From Sapria himalayana (Eukaryota; Streptophyta; Magnoliopsida; Malpighiales; Rafflesiaceae): 64,000 bases of DNA. Position 1 is the stretch's first letter, and the number at the start of each line of letters is the position of its first letter. The stretch lies in assembly GCA_029783825.1 (NCBI GenBank), contig JAREIK010001332.1, positions 1 through 64,000 on the forward strand, written 5' to 3'. The notes below the pieces were generated by a model. That model saw only the letters and a list, made by a program, of their open reading frames with translations, made no database searches and was not told where the DNA came from. The position numbers were made by a program, and so were the translations under genes. Below are positions 22,575 to 33,059 of the stretch, piece by piece.

Positions 22575-22730
22575 ATTCCAAGCTAGCCTAGAATGAACTT
22601 GGGCCAACTCAAAATGAATTAGGCTAGCCTATAATGAACCCCAACTAGTCTAGAACGAATTCATGTAGTCATGCTAGCCTAAAATGAATACATGCTAGAT
22701 TGAAATGAATTTAGGTTAGGTTCATGCATT
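22572..22730. repeat. About 22-bp minisatellite, block 2
   Basis: Units of AAGCTAGCCTAGAATGAACTT type, about seven copies, continuing block 1 at 21919-22135. Confidence 0.7.
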
Positions 22731-22734
22731 GTGT

Positions 22735-22890
22735 GCAAGCATCTCAAGGCTTGGCGTGACATGATCCTGGCAGCCAAAAAGCCATACCATGTTGCCATTT
22801 TCAGAGCCATGTAATGCTAGGCATGACACAGTGGCAAGACAACCTAAAAATTATGACATCCCACTCGGCATGGCCTGTTGGATATCTCTA
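22735..22890. mobile_element. Decayed GC-rich hAT MITE fragment
   Basis: Ends GGCCTGTTGGATATCTCTA at 22890, a mutated form of the GGCC..TTTGACACCTCTA terminus. The interior has GGCATGGCC, GGCTTGGCGTG and GCTAGGCATGAC words. Most CpG sites of the family are TG or CA here. Confidence 0.5.
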
Positions 22891-23249
22891 TGAAGATTAT
22901 TTCTAACTGTGGGAGCTACCAATGAAATAAAAATCTCTATGATGACTATTTTATCAAGTTGGAAGAAAAATATTTTAATAATCAATATAAAATATATGAG
23001 TAAGTATGCTGAGAATACATCTTATCTTATGATAATTTATCTCCTCATCTAGACATGTTTTCAGAATGAACACCCACTTATGACATATCTTACAGAGGCA
23101 ATCATAAGACATGATATCATCTTAAATGAGATAATATTTGAGAATGAGACATGAGTATCACAATACAAAAATACCTATACAATAAGATGCTGGGTAGAAA
23201 TCTTCACTTTATTTTGAAGAGTGATTAAAAGACTAATATGATAGGAATT

Positions 23250-24450
23250 GGCGATTAGAACACATGGCTACATGCAAGACTTTTTGATGCTCTAAACATG
23301 CTATGCATGTCTCTTCTCAATACAAACTCTATGTTTTGTACAATCAAGTCTTGTAGTCTCTAAATCATCATGAGCCAAAATTGAAGTAGACCCAAGGATT
23401 ATCAAGTTGTATGGACTCGAAAGATATTTACTTTCTTGTGAAACTTTACTCTCTCTAGAGTTAACTTGATCTGTACTTATTGGTCACTATGATGATTTCA
23501 TATAAATATTATCATAAAGTGAACCAAATTCAATTGTAACCGATGAGTGATCGTCCCTCCTCATTGGAGGCTCAGGAAAGACTGAAAATTTATTTACTCC
23601 CATATATCATCTGGACTCTTGTTCTAGGCTCATTAAAAAAATGAGTCTAACTTAAAAAATTATCAATATTTACTAATACTCAATTAGATTCTGGTTAAAA
23701 ATACTAGCAAACTTTTTTAGATACTAGATTAACCAAGAAAATTAAATCTCAAAGTACTAGGTATTACCTTATCTTGTCATTGGAAAAAAATATGAACAAA
23801 ACAAACACACCAAAATACTACGAGAGATATTAAATAATTTCTTTTTCCAAAGTAAATGATTTACAAATCATATAATAAGAAATGATAAAAAAAATATTTA
23901 ATTGATAAAATAGATTTGATTAACACATTTCTAGAAGACTATTTCAAAATACTTCGATTAAAAATCTGAGTTGTCTCAATCAAATATCTATTCATCCTTT
24001 TAAAAATCTCATTTCATGATGATGTGTCCGTACATGAAGTCTGGTATATAACCTCAAGATTCATACATAAAGTATGAAAACTATTTGATACATTATTACT
24101 TCTACTATTTTTTTTTATTTTCAATCAGATGATATCATATCTTTTTATGAAATGACTGAAAATAAAAAAAATATAATTTAAAATAAAAAAAATGTAATTT
24201 AAAATTAAAAAAAACAAGTAAAACCTGTATAATTATCAATCAATATGATAAAAATAGCCTAACTTCTTTCTAATTTTATCTCTAGTGAGCTTTCATTTTT
24301 CTTCTAAATGTATCAAATCGAATGAATCTTTGCTCACAGATATCCAACGGACAAAAAAAAATATATCTTGCTAAATATTTCAAAAAGAAATCTAATACCA
24401 AACATGAGTAAATATCTAAAAAATAATCAAAATTGACATTATTTATTTAA
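23250..24450 (-). mobile_element. Ty1/copia remnant (integrase and integrase-RT linker)
   Basis: On the minus strand 24250-24350 gives S-K-D-S-F-D-L-I-H-L, the copia integrase block that normally reads S-P-F-D-L-I-H-S-D. 23280-23540 on the minus strand resembles the linker segment seen in plus orientation at 26330-26600 and 62780-63010 (GATTGACTCCAAAGAGAGT-type words followed by an R-V-Y-x-R-R-type block). No long frame survives and no LTR was identified. Boundaries are approximate. Confidence 0.5.
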
Positions 24451-24909
24451 TATATATTTATTTTAATAGTTATTATAGTTTCCATTTGTTTATAGTTTTA
24501 CAAAAAAAAATTTATTTGTTGTTTATTTTATTACATGTGAGAATACTCGACATATGAGCTATCCTAATTCATATTGTCCATTATATAAGGATACATCACT
24601 ATACATTATTTTTCATGAGTTTTATTGATATTTTGAATTTATTTTCATCATTTTATTAAAGCCAGTACCTTAGAGAGCACAAATACTATGATTTGTAGAG
24701 AGAGAAGTGCATGTAGGTAGTAACATAACAATCACAGATGCACTGTGTGTAACATTGTATACATGTATAATACGTCTTTCCAAAGAAGGCACACATAATG
24801 TGTGCCCTCCCATCTCTCCATCGTAGGGCCATTGCATGAGATGTACGTTGATGCCAACTATATCAATGTAGATGGTGCAAAGTGCAATGTGTAACAATGT
24901 GTGCAATTT

Positions 24910-25075
24910 CATGCGCTTATGTACATATTCATGCGCAAGTGTGTGATAGTGGGTGCACAAGTGTGTGATAGTGTGAGCGCAAGTGTGTGACAGTGTGTGC
25001 GTAAGTGTGTGATAGTGTATGCTAGTGTGTGCACAAGTATGTGATAGTATGTGATAGTGTGTGTAAGTGTGTATG
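24910..25075. repeat. GTGTGTGATAGT minisatellite
   Basis: Irregular repeats of GCACAAGTGTGTGATAGTGT (about 20-22 bp, with GTGTGCGTAAGT variants). The preceding 24670-24910 is TGTG/CATG-rich and its minus-strand frame (96 aa, His/Cys-rich) is a by-product. Confidence 0.75.
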
Positions 25076-25259
25076 TATTCTTCAATTATTTTTGACTGTC
25101 TGTCCTTTCAAATTTTGAACATATAAAAATTATTTAGCATTTTTTCTAGAGATTCTAAAAGTAAAATTTTATTTATTTTTCGTGATTATTTTAGTATATA
25201 AAAAAGTACAAGTAATTTTCATTAATGTCTAGGAAAATATTAGAGAGCGATGAAATATT

Positions 25260-25660
25260 TTTAAAGCAAAATGTATTTTTTAGTGAATTCGGGAAGAATA
25301 ATAATCTAAAGATATAATTAGACTCATTATTTTTCCTCATTCCCCTATAACCCCACTTAAAATTCTAGTTATAAGAGACAAAAGAGGATCACCACCAACA
25401 ACATATGAACATATTGGTTCATATTATGATTACCCTCCTATGAGTATGGGATCATCATTTGCTCTGACAAATATAAATCATATCAACTCTGAATAAAGTG
25501 AGATTTCCACGGAGAGATAAGTTACCTTGAATCTAGATGACACAATAAATAGTCTACGAATTTACTATAGTTACTAGTCACGATGAGTTGAAAACTAGAC
25601 AATATACCACCCATAATTTAGAATTTATACTAAGAAAAAGAAACATGTGCATCATGTAGG
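25260..25660 (+). mobile_element. Ty1/copia linker fragment, copy 1
   Basis: Similar in order to 26160-26620: GAAGAATAA..., then CATATTGGTTCATATTATGAT, AAATCATATCAACTCTGAATAAAGTGAG, TTGAATCTAGATGACACAATA, then a tail translating R-I-Y-T-K-K-K-K. In copia polyproteins the R-V-Y-x-R-R-K block lies between integrase and RT. Strongly decayed. Confidence 0.45.
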
Positions 25661-25859
25661 AACTATTTCTATTTCACTTTATATCATACTTTTTAACATT
25701 ATTTTATAAAATAGTAAAATAATTAATTTAATAAAAATATTCAAAAATAATAATAAATTAAAATATATATATCAAACAGTTATAACATTTACTATTTGAA
25801 TCATAAAATCATACATTAGACTTCTCGTGTTACAATCTTTCACAAAAATAGGATTATTA

Positions 25860-26620
25860 AAAAGAATGAATAAATATTTAATTGAAATATTTTAGATAAT
25901 CTATAAATCAACCACAAATTAACTCATCAAATAGTTACCCTCTTATATGATTTCTTACATTATACTCTTTCAGATAATGCATAATGGTGATACAACATTT
26001 AACTTACCTCATATTTTTCAAAAACATTTATTTTTTCATAATCTCTCCACAAAACATAAGATGAAATAAAAAACTCTGAGTCTAATCTTTCTTGGTTCTT
26101 TAGTAAAAAAAGGATCCACATTTTTTTATAAGAGTTTGATATAATATTAGTGAGTACAAACATTACTTTTTTGAGCATAATTTATTTTTTAGCACGTCTG
26201 AAGAATAAGAATCCATAAAACATATTTGGATCCATTACTTTTACTCACTCTTCTGTTATCCCACTTGGATTGGACCTCTAGTTAAGTGACATGGACATGT
26301 ATCAGCTACAACTGAACTTATTGGTTTAGATTATGATAAAATTCGTATTGAGTCATTATATGTATCATAAGTATAAATCAGATTGACTCCAAAGAGAGTC
26401 TAACTTTCCATGAGAGAAAATTTACTTTTAGTTTAGATGATTCAATAGTCCACGCAGATATATTCTATTTCCTGATCATGATGATCGAAAAATTAGGATA
26501 TTTGACTGCCTAAGAATTAGAGTTTATACTAGGAGAAAATGACATATGTAGTTGCAGCCTATTTAGAGCAAATAATATCTCCCAAAGAGCAAGATAATCT
26601 TATGGCCATTGACTCTAATC
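25860..26620 (+). mobile_element. Ty1/copia linker fragment, copy 2
   Basis: 25860-26050 (AATAAATATTTAATTGAAAT...) resembles 54080-54200. 26160-26620 repeats the pattern of copy 1 and ends R-I-R-V-Y-T-R-R-K (about 26518-26545), the clearest copy of this block in the window. No complete domain. Confidence 0.5.
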
Positions 26621-27213
26621 TTAATTTTCTGATCTACTGACTGGCTAGAAAAAAATTATTAAGTTTCTACTTAAAAATTAACATAATTGTGAGACATGCA
26701 AATAAAATATCATCATGATTCATGCCTAGTCCAGAAGTCAAACTTTAAGGACAACACTCCATTCTATTTGCTAAGTTATTAATTACTAATTATTTTTTTT
26801 TAATTAAAATATTTTATTATGTTATTCCTATTAGTTGACATAAGACTAATACTTCTATGATAATTAGATTGAAAGTAAATTTGCATAATATAAATTATTT
26901 TAGAATCTTCCAAAAATCTAACAAGAATACTCGAGTTAATAATCAATTTCATCACATCTTCTCTCACAAATTCATTGCAATAAATGATGGTCAATTAACA
27001 TGATGTTGATCCAACTTCAAAGATCTTATAGCTTAGTTATGTTTATTTGAAATCTAATGCATCATGTCTTTTGGTATATTAATCAACATATCCTTTAGGG
27101 TGAGCAATATCACAAGTAATCATACTTGTATATATTTTTTTATAATATACTATGCAAGATCTTCTTCGACACTCCAAATATATATTTTTTGATTTTGTTA
27201 AGTACATACATAT
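26621..27213. other. Unassigned AT-rich stretch
   Basis: A minus-strand piece at 26800-26994 (V-M-K-L-I-I-N-S then F-L-E-D-S-K) weakly resembles plus-strand sequence at 55850-55920 (M-I-K-L-I-I then F-S-K-D-P). This may be another dispersed repeat; I cannot name it. Confidence 0.35.
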
Positions 27214-27228
27214 TACTAAATTTTGCTT
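27214..27228. repeat. Target-site duplication of LINE-C, left copy
   Basis: TACTAAATTTTGCTT, identical to 31325-31339. Immediately followed by the minus-strand poly(A) tail of LINE-C. Confidence 0.9.
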
Positions 27229-27260
27229 TTTTTTTTATTTTGTTTTATTATTATTAGAGC

Positions 27261-27278
27261 CCTCTCTTTTGGTGGAGG
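27261..27278 (-). other. LINE 3'-terminal hairpin, LINE-C copy
   Basis: Minus strand CCTCCACCAAAAGAGAGG; CCTC pairs with GAGG. It is followed by GCTCTAATAATAATAAAAC and poly(A). Confidence 0.6.
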
Positions 27279-27627
27279 AATACCGTTTTTACAACCTACA
27301 TCTACCCTTATCCCTTTTACATCCATTTCAAAACAAAACAAAAAACAAAGAACAAGTAACAATTTAAAATGATCTAAAAGCTATAGATTTGAAACTGCTG
27401 GAATTTGGGCATATGTGAGGTTCCGTACTTGAAGCTTGACACTTAATCCTCAGACCTTTTAGCTTTTCCTGTGAGAAGCTACCTTCTTTTAGCTTGTGAG
27501 GTTCTGAATATGGATATATGTGAGATTTCAAATCTACATCATCCCCTGAGATAAGTTTATTAAATCCTCCAGCTCTTTTAGCTTTTCCTTTTCTTCGAGC
27601 CTTACTTGGAGTGGGATCCTTTGGCGC

Positions 27628-28390
27628 CTACTAGGCTGTCAATTAGTGTGGAGGTATTGGCCTATCTTTATACAATCTTCCTTCGGGACCAGGAAGAGTT
27701 TTAGCCTTTCATGTCTTTACGTTCTTTTAGTAGCTTCCTTCCATGGAGTGGAAACCTTTGGCGCTTAATCAGAACTAAAAACTTGACATATAAACAGGGA
27801 TAAACACTTGTTTGCTTGACTCAGAACAACTATTGAAGACTGATTTTTATAGGCAAATGAAGATAGAAATAAAGCAGTTCAAGTCAGCACAAATCCTTCG
27901 TTTTATAGGCCTTAAATTAGCCCATTGGTAGTTGTCTTTATATCTGCATAAAATTCATATGAATGGGCATAGCCGAGGCATAATTAACCTTACCACAAGG
28001 AGAAACTAAGGGGCCATTTGAGCCGGTAGATGTACCTGAAAATTAGCACATCTAAACCACAATACAACAGGGATAGACACTTATTTGCTTGACTCAGAAC
28101 AACTATTGAAGACTGATTTTAACAGGCAATAAAGCTGTTCAAGTCAGCACAATTCCCTCTTTATAGGCCTTAAATTGGCCCATTGGTAGTTGTCTTTATA
28201 TCTGCAGAAAATTCATATGGATGGGCATAGCCGAGGCATAGTTAACCTTACCACAAGGAGAAACTAAGGAGCCATTTGAGCCGGTAGATGTACCCTACTG
28301 GGTTGTCAATTAGTGTGAAGGTATAGGCCTATCCTTATACAATCTTCCTTCAGGACCAGGAAGAAATTCAGCCTTTCATACCTTTACCAA
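27628..28390 (-). repeat. Tandem duplication in the LINE-C 3' untranslated region
   Basis: 27795-28037 and 28068-28296 are about 90% alike (CAGGGATA.ACACTT, GACTCAGAACAACTATTGAA, GGGCATAGCCGAGGCATA, GAGCCGGTAGATGTACC). A second segment, TTGTCAATTAGTGTG...CAGGACCAGGAAGA, occurs at 27630-27715 and 28299-28388. Non-coding; comparable to the repeats in LINE-A's 3' UTR. 28391-29190 is unique 3' UTR with CT-rich parts. Confidence 0.85.
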
Positions 28391-29199
28391 ATGTTAGGAA
28401 GAGATATCCAGGTGATTTGAAACTTCTTTTTCTAGATTATCAGCTAGTGTATTCACTTCTCTGTATATAAACATCAAGCAACCATCTTTTTATCACTCTA
28501 TTATTGTCTTCCTCCACCTTGCTTCTGTTTAACAAAACAAGAAGAAGAACAACATAGTCCTATTCACGCAAACCACTTCCCTGTTGCTGTTGTTGCCTAC
28601 CTCCACTTACAGTTGTTGCCTACCTCCATTTACTATTTTGATGGCTCCATTTACTATTTTTATGGCTGTTTAGCTCTTGACCATTTATAAATCTCCAATA
28701 CAAGTCCTAGCTGCTGGTTTCTGCCCATTCCTACTTAAGCTGCTAAAAAAAATAGAAAAAAAACCACCAAAACCAATAACATAAATCCAGTATACCCACA
28801 TACCTTACCCCTTTACCTCCCTTTTGCTGATTGCTTTAATTTTGGCCTTGTTGGATATCTTCCCTGCAAAGACAGAAATTTCCCTACCCTGGACTCTACC
28901 CACTTAAAACTGCCATCCGTGTTAAATGATAGCTTCCTGCTGGAGGTCTATTCCAGGTTATGCTTTTTATCCTTTGCTGCTTAATTATCTTAATATTAAA
29001 GTCCCATGACTTATCTGCATACTCATCTATATTCTTATTTATAACTATTATAGGCTTTATACAACTTTTTATATAACAGTGTTTATATAGCAGCGTAAAA
29101 ATCAGAATGGATATTATTATATTATATTAGCAATAGTCAAGATACATATTTTAAAAAACTTATTGTTCCCGCCCAATCCATCAGAAAGTTGAGGCTTTG

Positions 29200-29877
29200 T
29201 TATATCTTCATGGTTTGTTTATTTATTCTAAAATAAGGAAATCCCATTTTATCTAAACATGCTATTCCCTTTAATTTATTTGGCATGAGCTTCTCATTAA
29301 ATTCTGTATCTCCTCTGGTGGTACCTATTTTTGACAGATTATCCGCTAGATAATTCGCTTCTCTGTATATATGTATTATTGAGGCCTTCAGTTCGTCCAT
29401 AAGACCAAGAATTGCTTCTAGTTCCTCTTCATTCCTCCATAATATTTTCTTATTGATTACTGTATCAACTAGTAATTTTGAGTCTACATGTACTTCAATG
29501 TTTTTAAAGTTAAGCTGCTTGCATATCTCTAACCCTGATTTTAATGCTCTGATTTCAGATTCTAACGCCGAAGAGGCTCTACTAGATCTGGTGAAAGCTC
29601 TCTGTACTGTCCCTGTATGATCTCTTATTACCACGCCTCCTCCTGCTATTCCAGTGTCCCTGCTAAAACTCTCATCCGTATTTAGTGAGAGTTTACCAAC
29701 CGGCGGAGCATTCCACTGTATGCATTTCGCCCTTTGCTGATTTAAAACCTTGTATGTGAGATCCCATTCTTTCTCAGGCTTCTTTTCTTGTTTCATTTCC
29801 TGAATAACTATCAGTTTTATTAGTGATATATTACATATCTCCTTTCTAATATCTTTTATAATTTCTGTTAAATTCAT
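29200..29877 (-). CDS. LINE-C ORF2 C-terminal RNase H, open for 225 codons
   Basis: Frame from 29877 to 29200 on the minus strand. After an N-terminal linker, residues about 60-200 form an RVT_3-type RNase H: K-L-S-L-N-T-D-E-S (first Asp), A-G-G-G-V-V-I-R-D, S-A-L-E-S-E-I-R-A-L (Glu), V-H-V-D-S-K-L-L-V-D (Asp), then H-I-Y-R-E-A-N-Y-L-A-D-N-L-S-K with the last Asp. All catalytic acidic positions are present. It ends with M-G-F-P-Y-F-R-I, also seen as G-F-P-Y at the end of LINE-A. It is the 3' end of ORF2 rather than a separate gene; the Met is internal. Downstream is 3' UTR. Confidence 0.8.
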   Translation of the reverse strand: MNLTEIIKDIRKEICNISLIKLIVIQEMKQEKKPEKEWDLTYKVLNQQRAKCIQWNAPPVGKLSLNTDESFSRDTGIAGGGVVIRDHTGTVQRAFTRSSRASSALESEIRALKSGLEICKQLNFKNIEVHVDSKLLVDTVINKKILWRNEEELEAILGLMDELKASIIHIYREANYLADNLSKIGTTRGDTEFNEKLMPNKLKGIACLDKMGFPYFRINKQTMKI

Positions 29878-29893
29878 CCTTATATTTTCAAAT

Positions 29894-30240
29894 TTACTTT
29901 TGTTTCGAGATTTCCATATACACCAAATAATTAGATGCGGCAGTTTTTGGTTGAGCCATTTCCTGGTGGGACCTTTTCGTTTTCTCCTTTTCCCATTTTT
30001 TAACTTTATCTATTAATCCATCATCCATTTTACATATTCTTTTTTCCCCTTCCATTTCTTTCCATATTTCTGCTGCAATGGGACCATTAGAAAGCAAATG
30101 ATCGGTAGTTTCAACCGCTTGTAAACAGCATTCACATCTTGAAGCGATGTTTATACCTTTCTTTTGTATATTTCTATCTACTGGTATAGCATTCATTAAA
30201 GCCTTCCATGTGAAGGAGCACATTTTTTGCGGTATGTTTT
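29894..30240 (-). pseudogene. LINE-C ORF2 zinc-binding RT-associated region
   Basis: Minus-strand frame reading C-S-F-T-W-K-A-L-M-N-A-I-P-V, K-K-G-I-N-I-A-S-R-C-E-C-C-L, E-T-T-D-H-L-L-S-N-G and I-W-K-E-M: the zf-RVT domain with its Cys cluster and His. One frameshift separates it from the RT part (overlap at 30196-30223) and another from RNase H near 29890, so ORF2 is not continuous. Confidence 0.85.
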
Positions 30241-31324
30241 CTTGTCATACCCATTTAAATAGAGTTTGAGCCGGTTTTTTTTCTTTCTGACCAAGTCTTT
30301 TGCTGACTTGAGGGAAAAGTTTCCTTGTGGTGTTAACATCCATTTCCAGCCGCTCCTCTTTTTTATAGAGTGTAAGTCCACTATTTCTTTTTGTTTTTCC
30401 ATTGACTTCCAACTGTTCGAGACTTTCTTAGTGGTCTTATTCTTGTTATCTAAATATCTTGCCCGCATATATTTTGCCCACAGACTATCACTTTCTTTAA
30501 GTCTCCACCAGCTTTTACAGTCCCAGGTAGCTGCCGAGTCCTGGAGGCTCATTAGTCCTAATCCTGCTTCCTCTTTCGGATAACAGATACTTTTCCAGTC
30601 CTTCCAATGTAGTTTATTTTTTCCTTGTTTTTTACCCCATAAGAAGTTGGCCATTTCCGATTCGAGTTTTTTAATAAATTTCTTAGGGGGGTGTATCACT
30701 GATAATATGTGCGTAAGCGTGCTTTGTAATACATGTGACAGTAGTGTTATTCTTCCCCCAAAACCCAGTAACTCTTCTTTCCATCCTGCTATTTTCTTTC
30801 TTAGTTTGTCCTGAAAATAACTTAGATATTCTTCTTTCAACCTCCCCTCATATATCAGACAACCTAAATACATTAATGCCCCTTTTATTTCTGCAAATCC
30901 CGTAATCCTTTTTATTTTATCTACTAACTTTAATTTTGCATTTTTAGCAAGCATGAACTAACATTTGCTTTTATTAACCATTTGACCTGTCTCTTTTTCA
31001 AAAATTTGGAGAAGATGCATAAGATTCATTAAAGACTTTATGCTAGCATTTGTAAATATTATAAGGTCATCTGCATAAGCTAAACAACCTATTCTGGGTG
31101 TATTCCTTGGTTGTCTGAATGACAATATTTTACCTTCGGATATTTTCTTATTCAAGTTACGTATTAGCAATTCTAGATAGATATCGAAAAGAAGAGGGGA
31201 TAGCGGATCCCCTTGCCTTAAACTTTTATTTGGTTTAAGTTCCTCACTTAACTTACCATTTACCAGGACTCTTACCCAATTTCTTGATATACATCTAAAT
31301 ATTAGATCTATGGTTAGCTCTGAA
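30196..31324 (-). pseudogene. LINE-C ORF2 reverse transcriptase, palm end and thumb
   Basis: Starts at the truncation with W-V-R-V-L-V-N-G-K-L, then motif B S-L-R-Q-G-D-P-L-S-P-L-L-F near 31190-31230, motif C L-A-Y-A-D-D-L-I-I-F-T at about 31060-31095 and M-V-N-K-S-K-C. One stop/frameshift at 30955 separates the 70-codon and 252-codon frames. The latter has Y-L-G-C-L-I-Y-E-G, K-I-A-G-W-K-E-E-L-L, G-G-R-I-T-L-L, F-L-W-G-K-K and W-K-D-W-K-S-I-C-Y-P-K-E-E-A-G-L-G (RT thumb/connection). Catalytic residues are kept but the N-terminal half is missing. Confidence 0.9.
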
Positions 31325-31339
31325 TACTAAATTTTGCTT
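31325..31339. repeat. Target-site duplication of LINE-C, right copy
   Basis: TACTAAATTTTGCTT, identical to 27214-27228. Confidence 0.9.
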
Positions 31340-32005
31340 ATTTTTATGATTCTTAGGCAAATGAGTGAAAATGATAAGAGAAAACCTAGTTACGAATATG
31401 AACCTTTTAGCCAAGTTATTGTTATTATTCAACATTTATCATTTTTTATGTATGAGATTGAATTGAAAGGAGGAAAATAATAATTTTTAATTGTTTACAT
31501 TTTTTAAAATATAATTATGAATCTAAAATATACTAAATAAAATTAATTATTTAAACATAATCACAACGTATACCTTAACTTTATGTGTGTATTAAATACC
31601 TTAGATATGTACTTAATATTTTTGTGCCTGAAAGTCAACTGCTCACGAAACTAATACAAACATGACATACAAGACATGTTAAAATTATAAATTATTTAAC
31701 ACAATAGCACAAATAGAATACAATATGAATTTAAGAATAATGAAAAGAGAAAAAAAGTTTAATATAACTATAAAAATAAAATATATCAATTATGTATTCA
31801 TAGAAATATTTTTAAATTAAAAATTAATTTTTTTTTATTTTTCACATATTTTAGGGCAGAAACTAGAAAGCTATCAAATTTTTACAAATAAGCGGTCGAA
31901 TGCAATCTAATGGGTCGAAAATATTTTTACCCATAATGGGTATAAATATTTTAGCTAACAAGGCAACAACAACCATAAAAAAAATAACTACTTTTTCTAA
32001 AACCT
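31340..32005. other. AT-rich inner CACTA interior, nothing recognised
   Basis: No coding signature, clear repeat or terminus seen. Confidence 0.45.
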
Positions 32006-32009
32006 CCGT

Positions 32010-32287
32010 GCTAATGGATCATTCTACAATGTCCGGCACACGAGCCATGCCAGGCCTAACACAAGGCATGGTTAGACTCACCTAGCTCGATATGACTACG
32101 ATCCATGCCAAACACGGATGAATCATACTATGCCAGACATAGATGAATCATACTATGCTAGACATGGATGAATCATACTATTCTAGACATGGATGAATCA
32201 TACTATGCTAGACATGGATGAATCATACTATGCTAGACATGGATGAATCATGTCGTGCCTATGTCGCCCAACCCACTTGACACATCA
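32010..32287. mobile_element. Decayed hAT MITE containing a 25-bp minisatellite
   Basis: Right end CCCACTTGACACATCA (about 32272-32287) resembles the family terminus. The interior left part keeps CCATGCCAGGCCTAAC and GGCATGG. The middle is replaced by six copies of a 25-bp unit. Confidence 0.5.
32117..32266. repeat. 25-bp tandem repeat, six units
   Basis: Unit GATGAATCATACTATGCTAG plus ACATG, starting at 32117, 32142, 32167, 32192, 32217 and 32242. Units differ by one to three bases, so the array is recent relative to the host MITE. Confidence 0.92.
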
Positions 32288-32469
32288 ACATTCCTAGTTT
32301 ACGCCAAGTTTCATATAAGCTACATGTCATGGAACTTTATGCATCAGCCTGAAAGAAAATATTATAATTTTAGCTTGTTTCTAGTTCACACCTTGTTTTT
32401 ATTTTTTATTAATTTTATTATGGACAAGAGCAATCGAAATATGAAATACCCACTCTAATTTTCCCTTCA

Positions 32470-33050
32470 TATAACTATATATATTATATGTATAATAACA
32501 TATAACTATAAATAATTCTATCTTACTATATGTATAACTATAAAAACTTTATACATAACTATATTAAAATATATAATTAACAACATATATTTAATATATA
32601 TTTTTATATATTAGGATAAAAAATGTATTTTAGTATATCTATACCTATACATAACTATATGTATAAATATATGAAATTATATGAAAAAATATATATACAT
32701 GCATGTATAAATATAAGTTTAACTATACGTATAACTATATGCATAACTACATGTAACTATATTTATAATTATATGTATAAAAACATACAACATAATGTTT
32801 CACTATATGTATATAACTATATATAAATATTTGTATAGCTATAAAAAACTCTATATAAATAAATATAATTTTATTTTTAATGATGTATACATATATGTAA
32901 ATCTATATAATTGTTTATAACTTTGTATGCATTTATGTATAACTACTTATAACTACTTGTATGCATATATCATTATATAACAATATGGTTAACTATATAT
33001 AATTATTTATAACCACATACTATATGTATACTAACATATAATTATAAATG
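32470..33050. repeat. ATAACTATATGTATA-rich simple repeat region
   Basis: Irregular repetition of TATAACTATATGTATAA words on the plus strand. The open frame inside is a Tyr/Ile/Asn repeat translation. Confidence 0.7.
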
Positions 33051-33059
33051 GTATAATAC

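Larger units (their letters stand above)
27229..31324 (-). mobile_element. LINE-C: 5'-truncated L1-like LINE with target duplication
   Basis: 4.1 kb minus-strand LINE. The left edge is its A-rich tail preceded by TAATAATAATAAAAC and the terminal hairpin. The right edge stops inside the RT domain before motif B, the usual 5' truncation. A 15-bp perfect duplication, TACTAAATTTTGCTT, encloses it (27214-27228, 31325-31339). Reading frames are longer than in LINE-A and LINE-B and the duplication is unmutated, so this is the youngest of the three LINEs. Confidence 0.93.

Noticed and set aside
24670..24960. 96-codon His/Cys-rich minus-strand frame
   Set aside because: Composition follows the TGTG/CATG-rich repeat sequence and continues into the GTGTGTGATAGT minisatellite.
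32117..32266. CRISPR-like array of six 25-bp repeats
   Set aside because: Units are contiguous with no spacers and lie in plant transposon sequence.
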